A stretch of DNA of 64,000 nt from [Flexibacter] sp. ATCC 35103 (GCF_001975985.1 NZ_MTQF01000004.1:112064-176063); one strand, 5' to 3'. Positions 53,301 through 62,113 are shown, counted from the first letter of the stretch. The notes: generated from the sequence alone by a model not told the origin. A program made the numbers and translations.

Positions 53301-54841
53301 CTGGAAATAGAATCGTTTATGAATTTCAGTTTTCTTAAATTGGCATTTTCTACATTAATATGAAAATCATATCTGCTTTCGCGCTTGCTTAAATCAACCA
53401 AACCATCAAAAGTCAGGCTTAAATTGGGATCATTTACAGAAAGTTGTCCTTTATAATACGGCAATTTAAAATTACCATTAACCACAATATTATTGTAGGT
53501 ATATTTATTATAATCTAATTTTGAAATATCACCTTTTATAATTGTATTCAGATATTTTTCGGTAAATCCAACACCGTCAACATCTAAATTCAGGGTTGTC
53601 CTGCCAACATCTTTTCGATTAAGCAAAGCACCAACATTAAAATTATCTAAAATAATATTTCCTGAATAGGATGCTTTATCGATAAAATCCATATTATTCA
53701 TATGTAAATCGGCTTGCCCGTTTCCTAAATCAGTAATCATTTTAAAATTAGTTTCTAAAGCTGTTGTCGAAACTTTAGCCTTACCAACAATATTAAATTT
53801 ACCAATTCTCTTAAGCTCTTTTGGAAGTTTTTTTCCTAAAATTCCCGGCAATATCACCACTAAATTATCATAACTTGATATCAGTTTGTCAAACTTTCCA
53901 TCCATGGCAAACTTTTGGGTTTTACTGCCTAACAGATTTTTAAAGTTAATCGTTCCGTTAATCTTAGAACCATTTGTATCACTTAATTTAAGATGCCTCA
54001 AATTAAGATTGTTTAAAGTTCCTTTTATCTTGGTTTTGATTTTAAAATGCTGGTTTTTACCCAATCCGTCATAAAAATAACGAATATCATTTGATGCAAT
54101 AGAAGCGGAATCCAGGGCAACATCAAACTTTACTTTATCTGTAAAATGCAGAAAATCTTCTACTTTATAATTTAAAATAGCTTTACCGTAAATCCAGGAT
54201 CTTTTTGTTTTTATTGCCAGATTTTCTACTTTGATTTGTTTTTTGGTATACGTGAATTTACCCGCAAAATTCGAAACATATAAACCACGGTGATCTAAAA
54301 AAGAAAACCTGTGAATGTTTGTATTTATATCTGGTCCGTACAATTTAAAATCACTGATGTAGGCGTTTAATTTCTTGAAATCCAGAAATAAAGGTGTCGT
54401 TTTATTTTCGTCTACCACAGAAAACTTCCCATTAGATATGTATGCATTTCTGGCTGTAAGCAAAAAATGTCCTTTTGATTTGGATTTTTTACCCGTCTCA
54501 AATAATTTAATAAACTTGTTGATATTATTTTCGTTTTCGTTTTTATAGGTTTTCAGGTTAAAAATCAAACCTGTTAAACGAAGATCCCCAAAAATCAAAT
54601 CTCCATCGATTAGCCTCTTAAAACTCAAAATATCTGTTGAGATAATATCAGAATAGATTAAAGTTTTTTTATGATGATCCAGGATTACTACATTTTTAAG
54701 CTTAACGCCTCCAAAAATGTTTATCGCCACTTTATCAACGTTAATATCTGCTTTAAAATCGGTTTTGAGAGATTCTGTTACGTAGTGTGCAATTTTTGTC
54801 TGAACAAACGGCAAAGACAAAGTTATAGCGAGTGCCAACAA
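50342..54841 (-). CDS. tamB: TamB-like translocation/assembly module protein
   Basis: This very large (1499+ residues) AsmA/TamB-family protein spans the periplasm and is thought to carry phospholipid or help outer-membrane assembly. The body is repeated beta-strand segments; the C-terminal TamB (DUF490) domain includes KGYGSLLFKINTLGKFNMWG and VEVVIGLRGDLTSPEPNFDI. The tail is Lys/Pro/Glu-rich. The frame continues upstream of 54841 without a stop to 54928, and that stretch encodes a basic segment and most of a signal anchor (KKIISRTLIGLILLLLALA), so the TTG at 54841 cuts the anchor. No ATG, GTG or TTG exists upstream; ATT at 54925 is a possible start. Divergent from tsaD. Confidence 0.88.
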   Translation of the reverse strand: MLALAITLSLPFVQTKIAHYVTESLKTDFKADINVDKVAINIFGGVKLKNVVILDHHKKTLIYSDIISTDILSFKRLIDGDLIFGDLRLTGLIFNLKTYKNENENNINKFIKLFETGKKSKSKGHFLLTARNAYISNGKFSVVDENKTTPLFLDFKKLNAYISDFKLYGPDINTNIHRFSFLDHRGLYVSNFAGKFTYTKKQIKVENLAIKTKRSWIYGKAILNYKVEDFLHFTDKVKFDVALDSASIASNDIRYFYDGLGKNQHFKIKTKIKGTLNNLNLRHLKLSDTNGSKINGTINFKNLLGSKTQKFAMDGKFDKLISSYDNLVVILPGILGKKLPKELKRIGKFNIVGKAKVSTTALETNFKMITDLGNGQADLHMNNMDFIDKASYSGNIILDNFNVGALLNRKDVGRTTLNLDVDGVGFTEKYLNTIIKGDISKLDYNKYTYNNIVVNGNFKLPYYKGQLSVNDPNLSLTFDGLVDLSKRESRYDFHINVENANLRKLKFINDSISSFRGDAVVEVTGNSIENLQGNISIKDAVYQNPKATYAFDEIIVNSNFDADKLRTITINSKDVVNGQIVGKFQFAQLEKLVMNSVGSLYTNYKPYKVKKGQFLRFNFHVYDKVVEMLYPEINIDSSTVMRGKIDSDLQEFKFRFKSQKITAAKNTFDNIRISIDNKNPLYNAYVELDSIKTPYYKVRDFNLINVTSKDTLFVRSEFKGGEKGEDYFNLDLYHTIDKNKNNIVGIKKSEMKFKDYLWYLNENSEEDNQIVFDQYFKNFTIDNIILSHENQKIDLNGVIKGNDYKDIVLNFEDVDINKITPLNSKFVFNGNLNGNINYKQNKNVYQPTAAITIDHLNLNKIDLGTLNFDISGDESFKKFTINSSIQNGFTESFRANGTFAIENKETFLDLNLKLEGFNLATLGTVGGDVLSNVRGSVSGNAAVIGNLKKPEINGRLYVEKAGMTIPYLNTDYELSDRTVIDLTDEKFLFRNNQLTDTKYQTKGLLNGSIEHHNFADWKLDLTITSKRLLALDTKDSEDAAYFGTAFINGTASIKGPTENLFIKVDAKSEKGTEVKIPINNAQSVGESSWIHFVTPKEKYNLANGIIEKTRNYNGLELEFDFDITPDAEVEVILDRNSGHGMKGKGYGSLLFKINTLGKFNMWGDFQAYEGTYNFKYGGLIDKKFSVKKGGSIIWEGNPMKAQLNLEAVYKTSANPAVLLDNTSSFNKKVPVEVVIGLRGDLTSPEPNFDIQFPSVSNVLKSEIQYKLDDKDIRQTQALYLLSTGSFMSTDGFSQGDLSGTLSETASSLLGGIIKSDNDKVNIDLNYISADKRLGQEADGQFVANITSQVNERITINGKLGVPVGGVNESAIVGDIEILYRVNEDGSMNLRLFNKENDINYIGQGIGYTQGVGISYEVDFDTFSELVNKLFKNHKLEKAIKSSSDDLQDSYLNPDFVNFTNKKDAEKNKKKTDKKPDKKEEEKKPPPQNNNEGLIPDNDF

Positions 54842-54970
54842 AAGTAAAATTAACCCAATTAGGGTTCGGGATATTATTTTCTTTACTGTTTTGATAGCTG
54901 CTTTTATTTTTAGTTTTCTTTTAATTTATTTTGAACAGACAAAGAACGACTGTTTTTGATAAAAATTCTT

Positions 54971-54978
54971 TAATTTTG
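54971..54978 (+). promoter_or_regulatory. Candidate -7 element for tsaD
   Basis: TAATTTTG is an exact TAnnTTTG, 70 bp before the tsaD ATG at 55049. A TTG lies upstream but at 12 bp. Confidence 0.42.
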
Positions 54979-55048
54979 GCTTCTCCTTATAATAAAAGAA
55001 AATCAAATATTTGATTTGTCAAATATAATTCAAAATTCGTGCCTTTAT

Positions 55049-56071
55049 ATGCAAAATTCAGAGGTTTTTATTCTTGCCATCGAAAGTTCCTGCGATGATA
55101 CTGCCGCCGCGGTTTTACATAACGACAAAGTACTCTCAAATGTTGTGGCCAATCAGTTAATTCACAACCAATATGGTGGTGTAGTTCCTGAATTAGCCTC
55201 GAGAGCACATCAACAAAATATTGTTCCGGTAATAGATGCTGCACTTCGCAAAGCAAATGTACAAAAAGATCAACTAACAGCTATTGCTTTTACGCAAGGT
55301 CCGGGCTTAATGGGCTCTTTGCTGGTAGGAAGTTCTTTTAGTAAATCACTATCACTTGCCTTAAAAATTCCGTTAATCGCTGTAAATCACATGCATGCCC
55401 ATATTCTGGCACATTTTATAGACGAAGAAGGTTTTGATAAACCTGAATTTCCTTTTTTGGCCCTGACTATTAGTGGCGGTCATACTCAGATTGTAAAAGT
55501 TAATGGCTTTTTTGATATGGAAATCATCGGTGAAACCACTGATGACGCTGTTGGAGAAGCATTTGACAAGAGTGCTAAAATTCTCGGACTTCCTTACCCC
55601 GGCGGTCCTTTGATCGACAAATATGCCAAAGAAGGAAATCCGAAAGCATTTGCGTTTACAAAACCAAAAGTTCCCGGATTAGATTTTAGTTTCTCCGGAT
55701 TAAAAACAGCTATTTTGTATTTTATTCAGAAGAAAAAACTGGAGAACCCCAATTTTATCGAAGAAAACCTGAATGATATTTGCGCATCTATTCAATATAC
55801 TATTATCGAAATTTTGATGGATAAATTGAAATTAGCGGTAAAAGAAACCGGAATCAAACAAATCGCCATTGGCGGAGGAGTTTCTGCAAATTCAGGAATC
55901 AGGACAAGATTAAAAGAAAGTGAAGGGAAATACGGTTGGAAAACTTTTGTTCCCAAATTCGAATACACTACAGATAATGCCGCAATGATAGGAATTGTAG
56001 GGTATCAAAAATATTTATCAAGTCGTTTCGAAACTTCAGCAGTAGTTTCGAAAGCGCGAATTCAATTTTAA
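55049..56071 (+). CDS. tsaD: tRNA threonylcarbamoyladenosine transferase TsaD
   Basis: This 340-residue ASKHA-fold enzyme transfers threonylcarbamoyl to A37 of ANN-decoding tRNAs with TsaB and TsaE. Motifs: ILAIESSCDDTAAAV (8-22), MHAHILAHF (His pair for Fe/Zn, about 110-118), SGGHTQIV (about 135-142), GEAFDKSAKILGLPYPGGP and GGGVSANSGIR. The ORF extends back to TTG 55016, but ATG 55049 gives a standard N-terminus. rsmE follows after 2 bp, so the two are co-translated. Confidence 0.97.
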   Translation: MQNSEVFILAIESSCDDTAAAVLHNDKVLSNVVANQLIHNQYGGVVPELASRAHQQNIVPVIDAALRKANVQKDQLTAIAFTQGPGLMGSLLVGSSFSKSLSLALKIPLIAVNHMHAHILAHFIDEEGFDKPEFPFLALTISGGHTQIVKVNGFFDMEIIGETTDDAVGEAFDKSAKILGLPYPGGPLIDKYAKEGNPKAFAFTKPKVPGLDFSFSGLKTAILYFIQKKKLENPNFIEENLNDICASIQYTIIEILMDKLKLAVKETGIKQIAIGGGVSANSGIRTRLKESEGKYGWKTFVPKFEYTTDNAAMIGIVGYQKYLSSRFETSAVVSKARIQF

Positions 56072-56073
56072 TT

Positions 56074-56784
56074 ATGCAATTATTTTACAATCCCGATATT
56101 GACGAATCAACTGAAAGTTTTACTTTTGATAAAGAAGAAAGCCGACATATTATAAAGGTTCTCAGAAAAAAAGATTCAGACATTTTACATGTTACAAACG
56201 GTTTTGGTTTACTGTTTGAAACCGAAATTACATTGGCATCAGACAACAAATGTATTGTTCAGGTGCTTTCGATAAAAAAATCTCCTGAACCAAAATTTCA
56301 TTTGCATTTAGCCGTTGCCCCAACTAAAATGAACGATCGTTTTGAATGGTTCTTAGAAAAAGCAACCGAAATAGGTATTCAGGAAATCACACCCATTATT
56401 TGTGATCGCTCTGAGCGAAAAGTAATTAATGCAGAGCGTTTTGAAAAGATTATTCTTTCGGCAATGAAACAATCGAACGAAACATATTTGCCTAAATTAA
56501 ATGAAGCAATCTCTTTTAAGGAATTCGTTAAGCAACAAAATAAAGGCTTGCAATTGATCGCACATTGCGAAGAAACAGATAAAAAATCATTAAAAGATAT
56601 TCTAAAACCTAATGAAAGCGTTACGATGCTTATTGGTCCCGAAGGTGATTTTTCTGAAAAGGAAATCGCATTGGCTTTAGAAAATAATTATCAGCCTGTT
56701 ACATTAGGAAATACACGCTTAAGAACTGAAACCGCTGCAATTGTAGCGTGTCATAGCGTTGTTTTTTTTAATGAGAATATCTAA
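56074..56784 (+). CDS. rsmE: 16S rRNA m3U1498 methyltransferase RsmE
   Basis: This 236-residue SPOUT methyltransferase methylates U1498 of 16S rRNA. It has the N-terminal PUA-like part (HIIKVLRKKDSDILHVTNG, about 26-44) and the C-terminal knot with APTKMNDRFEWFLEKATEIG, IGPEGDFSEKEI (about 188-199) and LGNTRLRTETAAI. Length is in the family range. It is 2 bp after tsaD and precedes the terminator at 56804-56836. Confidence 0.95.
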   Translation: MQLFYNPDIDESTESFTFDKEESRHIIKVLRKKDSDILHVTNGFGLLFETEITLASDNKCIVQVLSIKKSPEPKFHLHLAVAPTKMNDRFEWFLEKATEIGIQEITPIICDRSERKVINAERFEKIILSAMKQSNETYLPKLNEAISFKEFVKQQNKGLQLIAHCEETDKKSLKDILKPNESVTMLIGPEGDFSEKEIALALENNYQPVTLGNTRLRTETAAIVACHSVVFFNENI

Positions 56785-56803
56785 CTGATTGATTACATTA
56801 CGT

Positions 56804-56836
56804 AAACCCGACAGGTTTTAAAAACCTGTCGGGTTT
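56804..56836 (+). terminator. Terminator hairpin of the CCCGACAGG family
   Basis: Arms 56804-56819 and 56821-56836 pair perfectly (16 bp) around one base. The same 33-bp sequence, reverse-complemented at its centre, occurs in each unit of the array at 36711-37697. Confidence 0.8.
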
Positions 56837-56904
56837 TATGCTGAGTTGCTTGCAAAGATTCCATCGAAATGAAAAAACAAGTATTTCAAAAAAATATAAA
56901 TTAT

Positions 56905-57543
56905 ATGAAAAAAATATTTTGCTTATTATTTCTCGTTTCCCTTTCTTCCTTTTCTCAGGAAATTGCTTTGCTTAAATATAGCGGAGGTGGCGATTGGTAT
57001 GCAAATCCTACTTCATTGCCTAACTTAATTAAGTTTTGTAATGCGAATATCAACACCAGAATAAAAGCAAAACCTTCGACTGTTGAACCGGGAAATCCTG
57101 ATTTACTTTCGTACCCTTTTGTACATATGACCGGACACGGAAATGTAGTTTTTAGCGATTCTGACATTAGTAATCTTAGAAATTACCTAAACGGCGGCGG
57201 TTTTCTTCATATTGATGATAATTACGGAATGGATCAATACATTCGAAAAGAAATAAAAAAAATATTCCCTAACAATAATTTAGTCGAAATTCCGGCGAGT
57301 CATCCCATATTTCAAAAACCTTTTCCGTTTCCTACAGGATTACCTAAAATTCATGAACATGACGGAACGCGTCCTCAGGCTTTTGGAATTTTTATAGAAA
57401 ACAAATTGGTTTTATTATACACTTACGAATGTGATTTGGGTGATGGCTGGGAAGATGCAGAGGTTCATAATGATCCTGCGGCAGTTAGGGAAAAAGCCTT
57501 AAAAATGGGTGCCAATATTATCAATTATATTTTTACTAATTAA
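56905..57543 (+). CDS. Secreted DUF4159-domain protein
   Basis: This 212-residue secreted protein has signal peptide MKKIFCLLFLVSLSSFSQ, then the DUF4159 domain with YSGGGDWYANPTSLPNLIKF, FVHMTGHGNVVFSD, LRNYLNGGGFLHIDDNYGMD and FPFPTGLPKIHEHDG. DUF4159 looks like a glutamine-amidotransferase-type alpha/beta fold without proven activity. ATG 56869 also exists in frame, but 56905 begins the signal peptide directly. It ends just before the TrmH-family gene (GTG 57554), so the two are likely co-transcribed. Function unknown. Confidence 0.85.
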   Translation: MKKIFCLLFLVSLSSFSQEIALLKYSGGGDWYANPTSLPNLIKFCNANINTRIKAKPSTVEPGNPDLLSYPFVHMTGHGNVVFSDSDISNLRNYLNGGGFLHIDDNYGMDQYIRKEIKKIFPNNNLVEIPASHPIFQKPFPFPTGLPKIHEHDGTRPQAFGIFIENKLVLLYTYECDLGDGWEDAEVHNDPAAVREKALKMGANIINYIFTN

Positions 57544-57553
57544 AATTTTAAAA

Positions 57554-58048
57554 GTGCAGCTTACTCACGAAGAAAATCAATTTGAGCGAAAAACATTTCC
57601 AATCACATTAGTTTGCGATCACATTTATTTTCAGCAGAATATAGGCTCGCTTTTTAGAATAAGTGAGGCTTTTGGAGTAGAAAATATTATTTTTTTAGGA
57701 AAAGATATTCCGCTTACGCCCCGTAAAATCAATAAAACATCACGAAGCACGCATCTTCATGTGCCTCATACTGTAATCGAACAAACAACTGAACTTGTTG
57801 ATTACTTACTTGAAAATAATTTTGAAATTATTGCTTTGGAAATAGCAAGTAATAGTAAACCTCTAAAAGAAGTTGTGATACCTGAAAATCAAAAAATTGC
57901 ACTTTTAATTGGAAGTGAAATTGATGGAATTTCAGATGAATTATTAAAAATTTCGAACCAAATTGTTCACATAAATATGTTCGGAAAGAACTCAAGCATG
58001 AATGTTGTACAAGCTGCAAGTATAGCTTTGTACGAATTTACTTCTTAA
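57554..58048 (+). CDS. TrmH/SpoU-family RNA methyltransferase
   Basis: This 164-residue SPOUT methyltransferase has LVCDHIYFQQNIGSLFRISE (motif 1 with Asn and Arg, about 20-39), IALLIGSEIDGISDELL (motif 2, about 117-133) and INMFGKNSSMNVVQAASIAL (motif 3, about 138-157). It is close in size to TrmL or TrmH-type 2'-O-ribose methylases; exact tRNA or rRNA target is not assignable. The frame opens at 57509, inside the preceding gene, but GTG 57554 lies right after it and gives the normal length. Confidence 0.9.
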   Translation: MQLTHEENQFERKTFPITLVCDHIYFQQNIGSLFRISEAFGVENIIFLGKDIPLTPRKINKTSRSTHLHVPHTVIEQTTELVDYLLENNFEIIALEIASNSKPLKEVVIPENQKIALLIGSEIDGISDELLKISNQIVHINMFGKNSSMNVVQAASIALYEFTS

Positions 58049-58112
58049 TAAAAAAGTGTTAATTTTTGTAAGAACTAGACTATACAAGGGATTGTAAAAT
58101 TCTGACAAAATT

Positions 58113-58140
58113 ATTATTGTAAAAATTTTGTTACAATAAT
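58113..58140. promoter_or_regulatory. Perfect 10-bp inverted repeat upstream of the M43 protease
   Basis: ATTATTGTAA (58113-58122), 8 bases, TTACAATAAT (58131-58140), ending 67 bp before the ATG. No T run follows, so an operator is likelier than a terminator. Confidence 0.4.
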
Positions 58141-58207
58141 TTATTTGTTATAAAATTGCGGTATAAATAACCAAATTTAATTTTTTATAACAAAACCCTA
58201 AATTATT

Positions 58208-59158
58208 ATGAAAAAAGTTCTTATTACCGCATTCACAGCATTAGTGCTGTTTTCTTGTCAAAACGACCAAACAGAATCAGCAGATTCAAATGTAAGTGCT
58301 ATTGCCCATCGCGGATGCGCAACTCAAGAAGTTTTAGAAGCTCAATTAAAAGCTGATCCTACTTTAGCAATCAGAATGAATGAAATCGAAGCTTTTACAG
58401 ACAAAGCCTTACTTACAGGCAAACTTGTAAATGGTAAAGTTCAAATTCCGGTTGTTGTTAATGTATTGTACAGAACAACTGCAGAAAACATCTCTGATGC
58501 ACAAATCCAAACACAAATCGATGTTTTAAACAAAGATTTTAATGCATTAAATTCTGATTACAACAGCGTTCCTGCTTTATTTGCAGGTGTAAAAGCAAAT
58601 GTTGGAATTTCATTTGTTTTAGATCAGGTTATCAGAAAATCGACTACAAAAACATCATGGGGAACAAATGATGCAGTAAAAAAAGTGGCACAAGGTGGTT
58701 TAGCACCAACTTCACCAACAACAAAACTTAACTTATGGTCTTGCACAATTGGTGGCGGAATATTAGGTTATGCTCAATTTCCTGGTGGAGCATCTGCTAC
58801 AGACGGAGTTGTAGTTGACTCTAAATATTTTGGTTTATCAGGTTCATCAGCTGCTCCTTACAACTTAGGAAGAACTGCTACCCACGAAGTAGGTCACTGG
58901 ATGAATTTACGTCACATTTGGGGGGATGCAACTTGCGGAAGTGATTTAGTATCTGACACGCCAACTCATAACACAGCAAATTACGGTGTACCGGCTTATC
59001 CTCACTATAGTACTTGTTCAGGAACTCCTGTAGAAATGACAATGAACTACATGGATTATGTGGATGATAACGCAATGTACATGTTCTCTAACGGGCAAAA
59101 AAGTAGAATGGCCGCTATTTTTGTAACCGGTGGAGCAAGAGCTGCATTTGGAATCTAA
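58208..59158 (+). CDS. M43-family zinc metalloprotease lipoprotein (cytophagalysin type)
   Basis: This 316-residue lipoprotein has Cys17 in lipobox LVLFSC. The catalytic motif THEVGHWMNLRHIWGD gives zinc ligands His226, His230 and His236 with Glu227 as base; the Met-turn follows in MTMNYMDYVDD. These identify the pappalysin/M43B family. Cys residues (WSCTIGG, ATCGSD, STCSGT) may form disulphides. No type IX C-terminal domain is present, so it is anchored to the outer membrane, not exported by T9SS. It digests proteins or peptides; exact target unknown. Confidence 0.93.
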   Translation: MKKVLITAFTALVLFSCQNDQTESADSNVSAIAHRGCATQEVLEAQLKADPTLAIRMNEIEAFTDKALLTGKLVNGKVQIPVVVNVLYRTTAENISDAQIQTQIDVLNKDFNALNSDYNSVPALFAGVKANVGISFVLDQVIRKSTTKTSWGTNDAVKKVAQGGLAPTSPTTKLNLWSCTIGGGILGYAQFPGGASATDGVVVDSKYFGLSGSSAAPYNLGRTATHEVGHWMNLRHIWGDATCGSDLVSDTPTHNTANYGVPAYPHYSTCSGTPVEMTMNYMDYVDDNAMYMFSNGQKSRMAAIFVTGGARAAFGI

Positions 59159-59181
59159 AAAAACAGGTTAAAATAAATGGG

Positions 59182-59212
59182 AAAAGCGAGGTGATATCAT
59201 CTCGCTTTTTTT
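59182..59212 (+). terminator. Intrinsic terminator of the M43 protease
   Basis: Arms 59182-59190 and 59201-59209 pair (9 bp) with inner TGATATCA extension, then T run. Confidence 0.85.
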
Positions 59213-59268
59213 TGTTTACCGCCCATATATAAAAGCTTTTTGCTATATTTATAATCTAAAATCGAATC

Positions 59269-60360
59269 ATGATAACATCAAAAATTATTTCTAACGGAAT
59301 TTTAAGAGCTTTAACAACAATCCTGGTTATTGCTGTCATTTTATATTTTCTATACGAAATACAAACAGTAATTGTTTATTTGTGCATCTCACTATTACTG
59401 TGTTTAATTGCAAATCCGTTAGTACAATTTTTAAAAAATAAATTAAAATTCAGTAACTCACTGGCTGCCACAACAACTCTAATTGTTTTTATATTGGCAA
59501 TAGTGGGTTTTATATTATTATTTGTACCGTTAATTATTTCTCAGGCAAATAATTTATCACTTCTGGACACCAATAACCTGCAGCACCAATTTATTGAAAC
59601 AGAGAGAAGTATCGAGGCTTATTTTAATATTCAGCATGTTGATTTGAATAAGGTATTAAAAGATTCTAAAATTACCTCTATAATTGATTTCAGTTACTTT
59701 ACCGGCTTTCTAAATTCAATTTTAGGTTTTATGGCTAATATGGGAATGGGATTGGTATCTGTATTTTTTATCACTTTTTTCTTTATTAAAGATCAGGATG
59801 CTTTTAAAGTAAGTGCCAGAAAAATTCTTCCGGATACTAATGAAGATAAAATTCTAAACTCAATTACTAAAATCAACCACTTTTTAACCCGTTATTTTAT
59901 TGGTTTACTGCTTCAGTTAACGGTTGTATTTATTTTATATCTGATTGTTTTAATGATTTTTGGAAATAAAAATGCTTTTGTAATTGCTTTTTTATGTGCC
60001 ATTTTGAATATCATTCCGTACATAGGACCAATTATTGGAACTGTTCTCGCTGGAATTTTAACCATGATCAGTATGATTGGAAGTGATTTCCAATCCGAAA
60101 TTTTACCACGAACTATATATGTAATCATTGGATTTTTGGTGGTTCAGGCTATTGATAATAATATTAGCCAGCCTATAATTTCATCAAAAAGTGTAAATTC
60201 GCACCCGCTGGAAATATTCCTGATTACTTTGATAAGCGGAATTACTTTTGGAATTGTTGGGATGATTATTGCCATTCCGGTTTTTACAATGGTAAAAGTA
60301 ATTTTGAAAGAATTTTTTCCTGAAAACAAAATTGTCTCCGTATTAACCGAAAGAATCTAA
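59269..60360 (+). CDS. AI-2E family (PerM/YdiK-like) membrane transporter
   Basis: This 363-residue integral membrane protein has about seven or eight hydrophobic segments, with pairs near the N-terminus (about 13-45, 63-92), a periplasmic or cytoplasmic middle (95-145) and a C-terminal bundle (about 155-345) containing the family block NIIPYIGPIIGTVLAGI (about 245-261). The AI-2E family includes autoinducer exporters and Na+/H+ antiporter-like proteins, so transport substrate is unclear. It is followed 2 bp later by the methyltransferase gene. Confidence 0.88.
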   Translation: MITSKIISNGILRALTTILVIAVILYFLYEIQTVIVYLCISLLLCLIANPLVQFLKNKLKFSNSLAATTTLIVFILAIVGFILLFVPLIISQANNLSLLDTNNLQHQFIETERSIEAYFNIQHVDLNKVLKDSKITSIIDFSYFTGFLNSILGFMANMGMGLVSVFFITFFFIKDQDAFKVSARKILPDTNEDKILNSITKINHFLTRYFIGLLLQLTVVFILYLIVLMIFGNKNAFVIAFLCAILNIIPYIGPIIGTVLAGILTMISMIGSDFQSEILPRTIYVIIGFLVVQAIDNNISQPIISSKSVNSHPLEIFLITLISGITFGIVGMIIAIPVFTMVKVILKEFFPENKIVSVLTERI

Positions 60361-60362
60361 CA

Positions 60363-61550
60363 TTGAACACTTCTATTTTGCGCCAAAATATTCAGGAATT
60401 TATAACTCAAAATAGTGGTGCACCAATTACAAAATTAGCGCTTCAGAAGAATCCGTTTCCTGAAATCGACTGGATTTTAATCTTAAATCAAATTGAAGCC
60501 AAGTCTAAGGCAAAAGATAAATTACCAACCTGGTTTTTGACGGAGAATATTATTTATCCCAGTAAAATCTCTGTAGAACAAACCTCATCTGAAAAAACTG
60601 CGGCTTATAAAGCTTCCTTGATTTCAGGCAAAAGTTTAATAGATCTTACCGGAGGTTTTGGAGTCGATGATTATTACTTTTCTAAAAATTTTAAAGTTGT
60701 AGCACATTGCGAAATAAACGAAGATTTATCTGCGATTGTAAAACATAATTTCGAACAGTTAAAAGTCGAAAATTGTACTTTTTATGCAGAAGATTCCATC
60801 AATGTTTTAAAAGAAAATAATCAAAAATGGGATTGGATTTATATTGATCCTTCCAGAAGAAATGATGCAAAAGGCAAAGTTTTTATGCTGAAAGACTGCT
60901 TGCCAAATGTACCTGATTTACTGGATTTTTATTTTGAAAAAACGGATTCGATTTTAATAAAAACGGCACCTTTATTAGATCTTTCTGCCGGTTTATTTGA
61001 ATTAAAATTCGTAAAAAACATACATATTATTGCGCTTGAAAATGAAGTAAAAGAATTGCTTTTCGAAATCCACAATCATTATTCAGGTGAAATAACCATA
61101 AAAACAGCCAACTTAGTAAAAGATAAAATAGAAACTTTTGAATTTATTTTGGGTGATGATACTGTATTTGCAAACTATCATTTACCTCAAAAATACCTTT
61201 ACGAACCCAATTCTGCTATTATGAAATCCGGTGGTTTTGATGAAGTTAGTACTGTTTTCAATATCAATAAACTGCACAAACACTCGCATTTGTACACTTC
61301 AGACGAGTTAATTGATTTTCCGGGAAGAACATTCGAAATCGAAAAAGTGATCCCGTACAGCAAAAATGAAATGAAAACGGAACTTGCCAATCAACAGGCA
61401 AATGTTACCACGCGAAATTTTCCGGACACAGTAGAAAACATTAGAAAAAAATGGAAAATAAAAAATGGAGGAAATTTGTATTGTTTTTTTACAACTGATA
61501 AAAATGATAACAAAATAGTTTTAATTTGCAGAAAAATAACTGAAAAATGA
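60363..61550 (+). CDS. THUMP-like domain SAM-dependent methyltransferase
   Basis: This 395-residue protein has a central class I methyltransferase domain with SAM loop LIDLTGGFGVDDYYFSKNF (about 92-110), acidic residue in AHCEINED, and IYIDPSRRNDAKGKVF (about 158-173), a DPSRR motif in place of DPP(Y/F). The C-terminal THUMP-like domain (about 310-395) and N-terminal helical part follow the layout of Porphyromonas PG_1098. Substrate (RNA or protein) is not known. Starts with TTG 60363, 2 bp after the preceding stop; no ATG near. Confidence 0.85.
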   Translation: MNTSILRQNIQEFITQNSGAPITKLALQKNPFPEIDWILILNQIEAKSKAKDKLPTWFLTENIIYPSKISVEQTSSEKTAAYKASLISGKSLIDLTGGFGVDDYYFSKNFKVVAHCEINEDLSAIVKHNFEQLKVENCTFYAEDSINVLKENNQKWDWIYIDPSRRNDAKGKVFMLKDCLPNVPDLLDFYFEKTDSILIKTAPLLDLSAGLFELKFVKNIHIIALENEVKELLFEIHNHYSGEITIKTANLVKDKIETFEFILGDDTVFANYHLPQKYLYEPNSAIMKSGGFDEVSTVFNINKLHKHSHLYTSDELIDFPGRTFEIEKVIPYSKNEMKTELANQQANVTTRNFPDTVENIRKKWKIKNGGNLYCFFTTDKNDNKIVLICRKITEK

Positions 61551-62113
61551 AACAACTATTTACACTAACTCTTTTTTTATTAACCCTTACCGCATTTGCT
61601 CAAAAACCATGTGAATACAGCGCAAATGTAAACGACTCAATTGGTACTTATAAGGTAACTAACGAATATCTGATCAGTGAAAAATATTTTGGAGGTACTT
61701 TTAACTATGTTTTCTTTTCTCTGGCACAAACTGATGGTTTGCCAACATTAAATTTACAGCTTATCCAGAAGAGTAAAGATTTTATCAAAGCGAACTGTTT
61801 CGACAAAAACTCAAAAGTCTTTTTACAATTAGAAAACGGAAAAATAGTAACGCTTATCCATATTGACAGAGAAAGCTGTGGAACGCTTATTCATGATGAT
61901 AAAGGTTTTGATAATCGTATAAATACCGGAATTTTTATGTTTATGAAAGAAAATTTCGAAGAACTAAAAAAATCCCCTGTTGCAATTATGCGTATTAAAT
62001 ACCTGACTACTACAGAAGATTATATTGTAAAAAGAGAATTAACCTCTGAGTTAAACGGTAAAGTTTACAATCCGAATACGTACTTTATGGAAAACATAAG
62101 ATGCGTTGAATAA
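61547..62113 (+). CDS. Small secreted protein of unknown function
   Basis: This 188-residue protein is secreted: signal peptide MKQLFTLTLFLLTLTAFAQ, mature part about 169 residues. It is beta-rich, with five Cys-containing positions (PCEYS, ANCFDK, RESCGTL, IRCVE) and segments ISEKYFGGTFNYVFFSLAQ and VFLQLENGKIVTLI. I do not recognise a family. It overlaps the methyltransferase stop by 4 bp (ATGA), which means coupling, and abuts the convergent DdpX gene end to end. Confidence 0.78.
   Translation: MKQLFTLTLFLLTLTAFAQKPCEYSANVNDSIGTYKVTNEYLISEKYFGGTFNYVFFSLAQTDGLPTLNLQLIQKSKDFIKANCFDKNSKVFLQLENGKIVTLIHIDRESCGTLIHDDKGFDNRINTGIFMFMKENFEELKKSPVAIMRIKYLTTTEDYIVKRELTSELNGKVYNPNTYFMENIRCVE

Noticed and set aside
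58208-59158. Type IX secreted protease
   Set aside because: No C-terminal sorting domain; a lipobox Cys anchors it instead.
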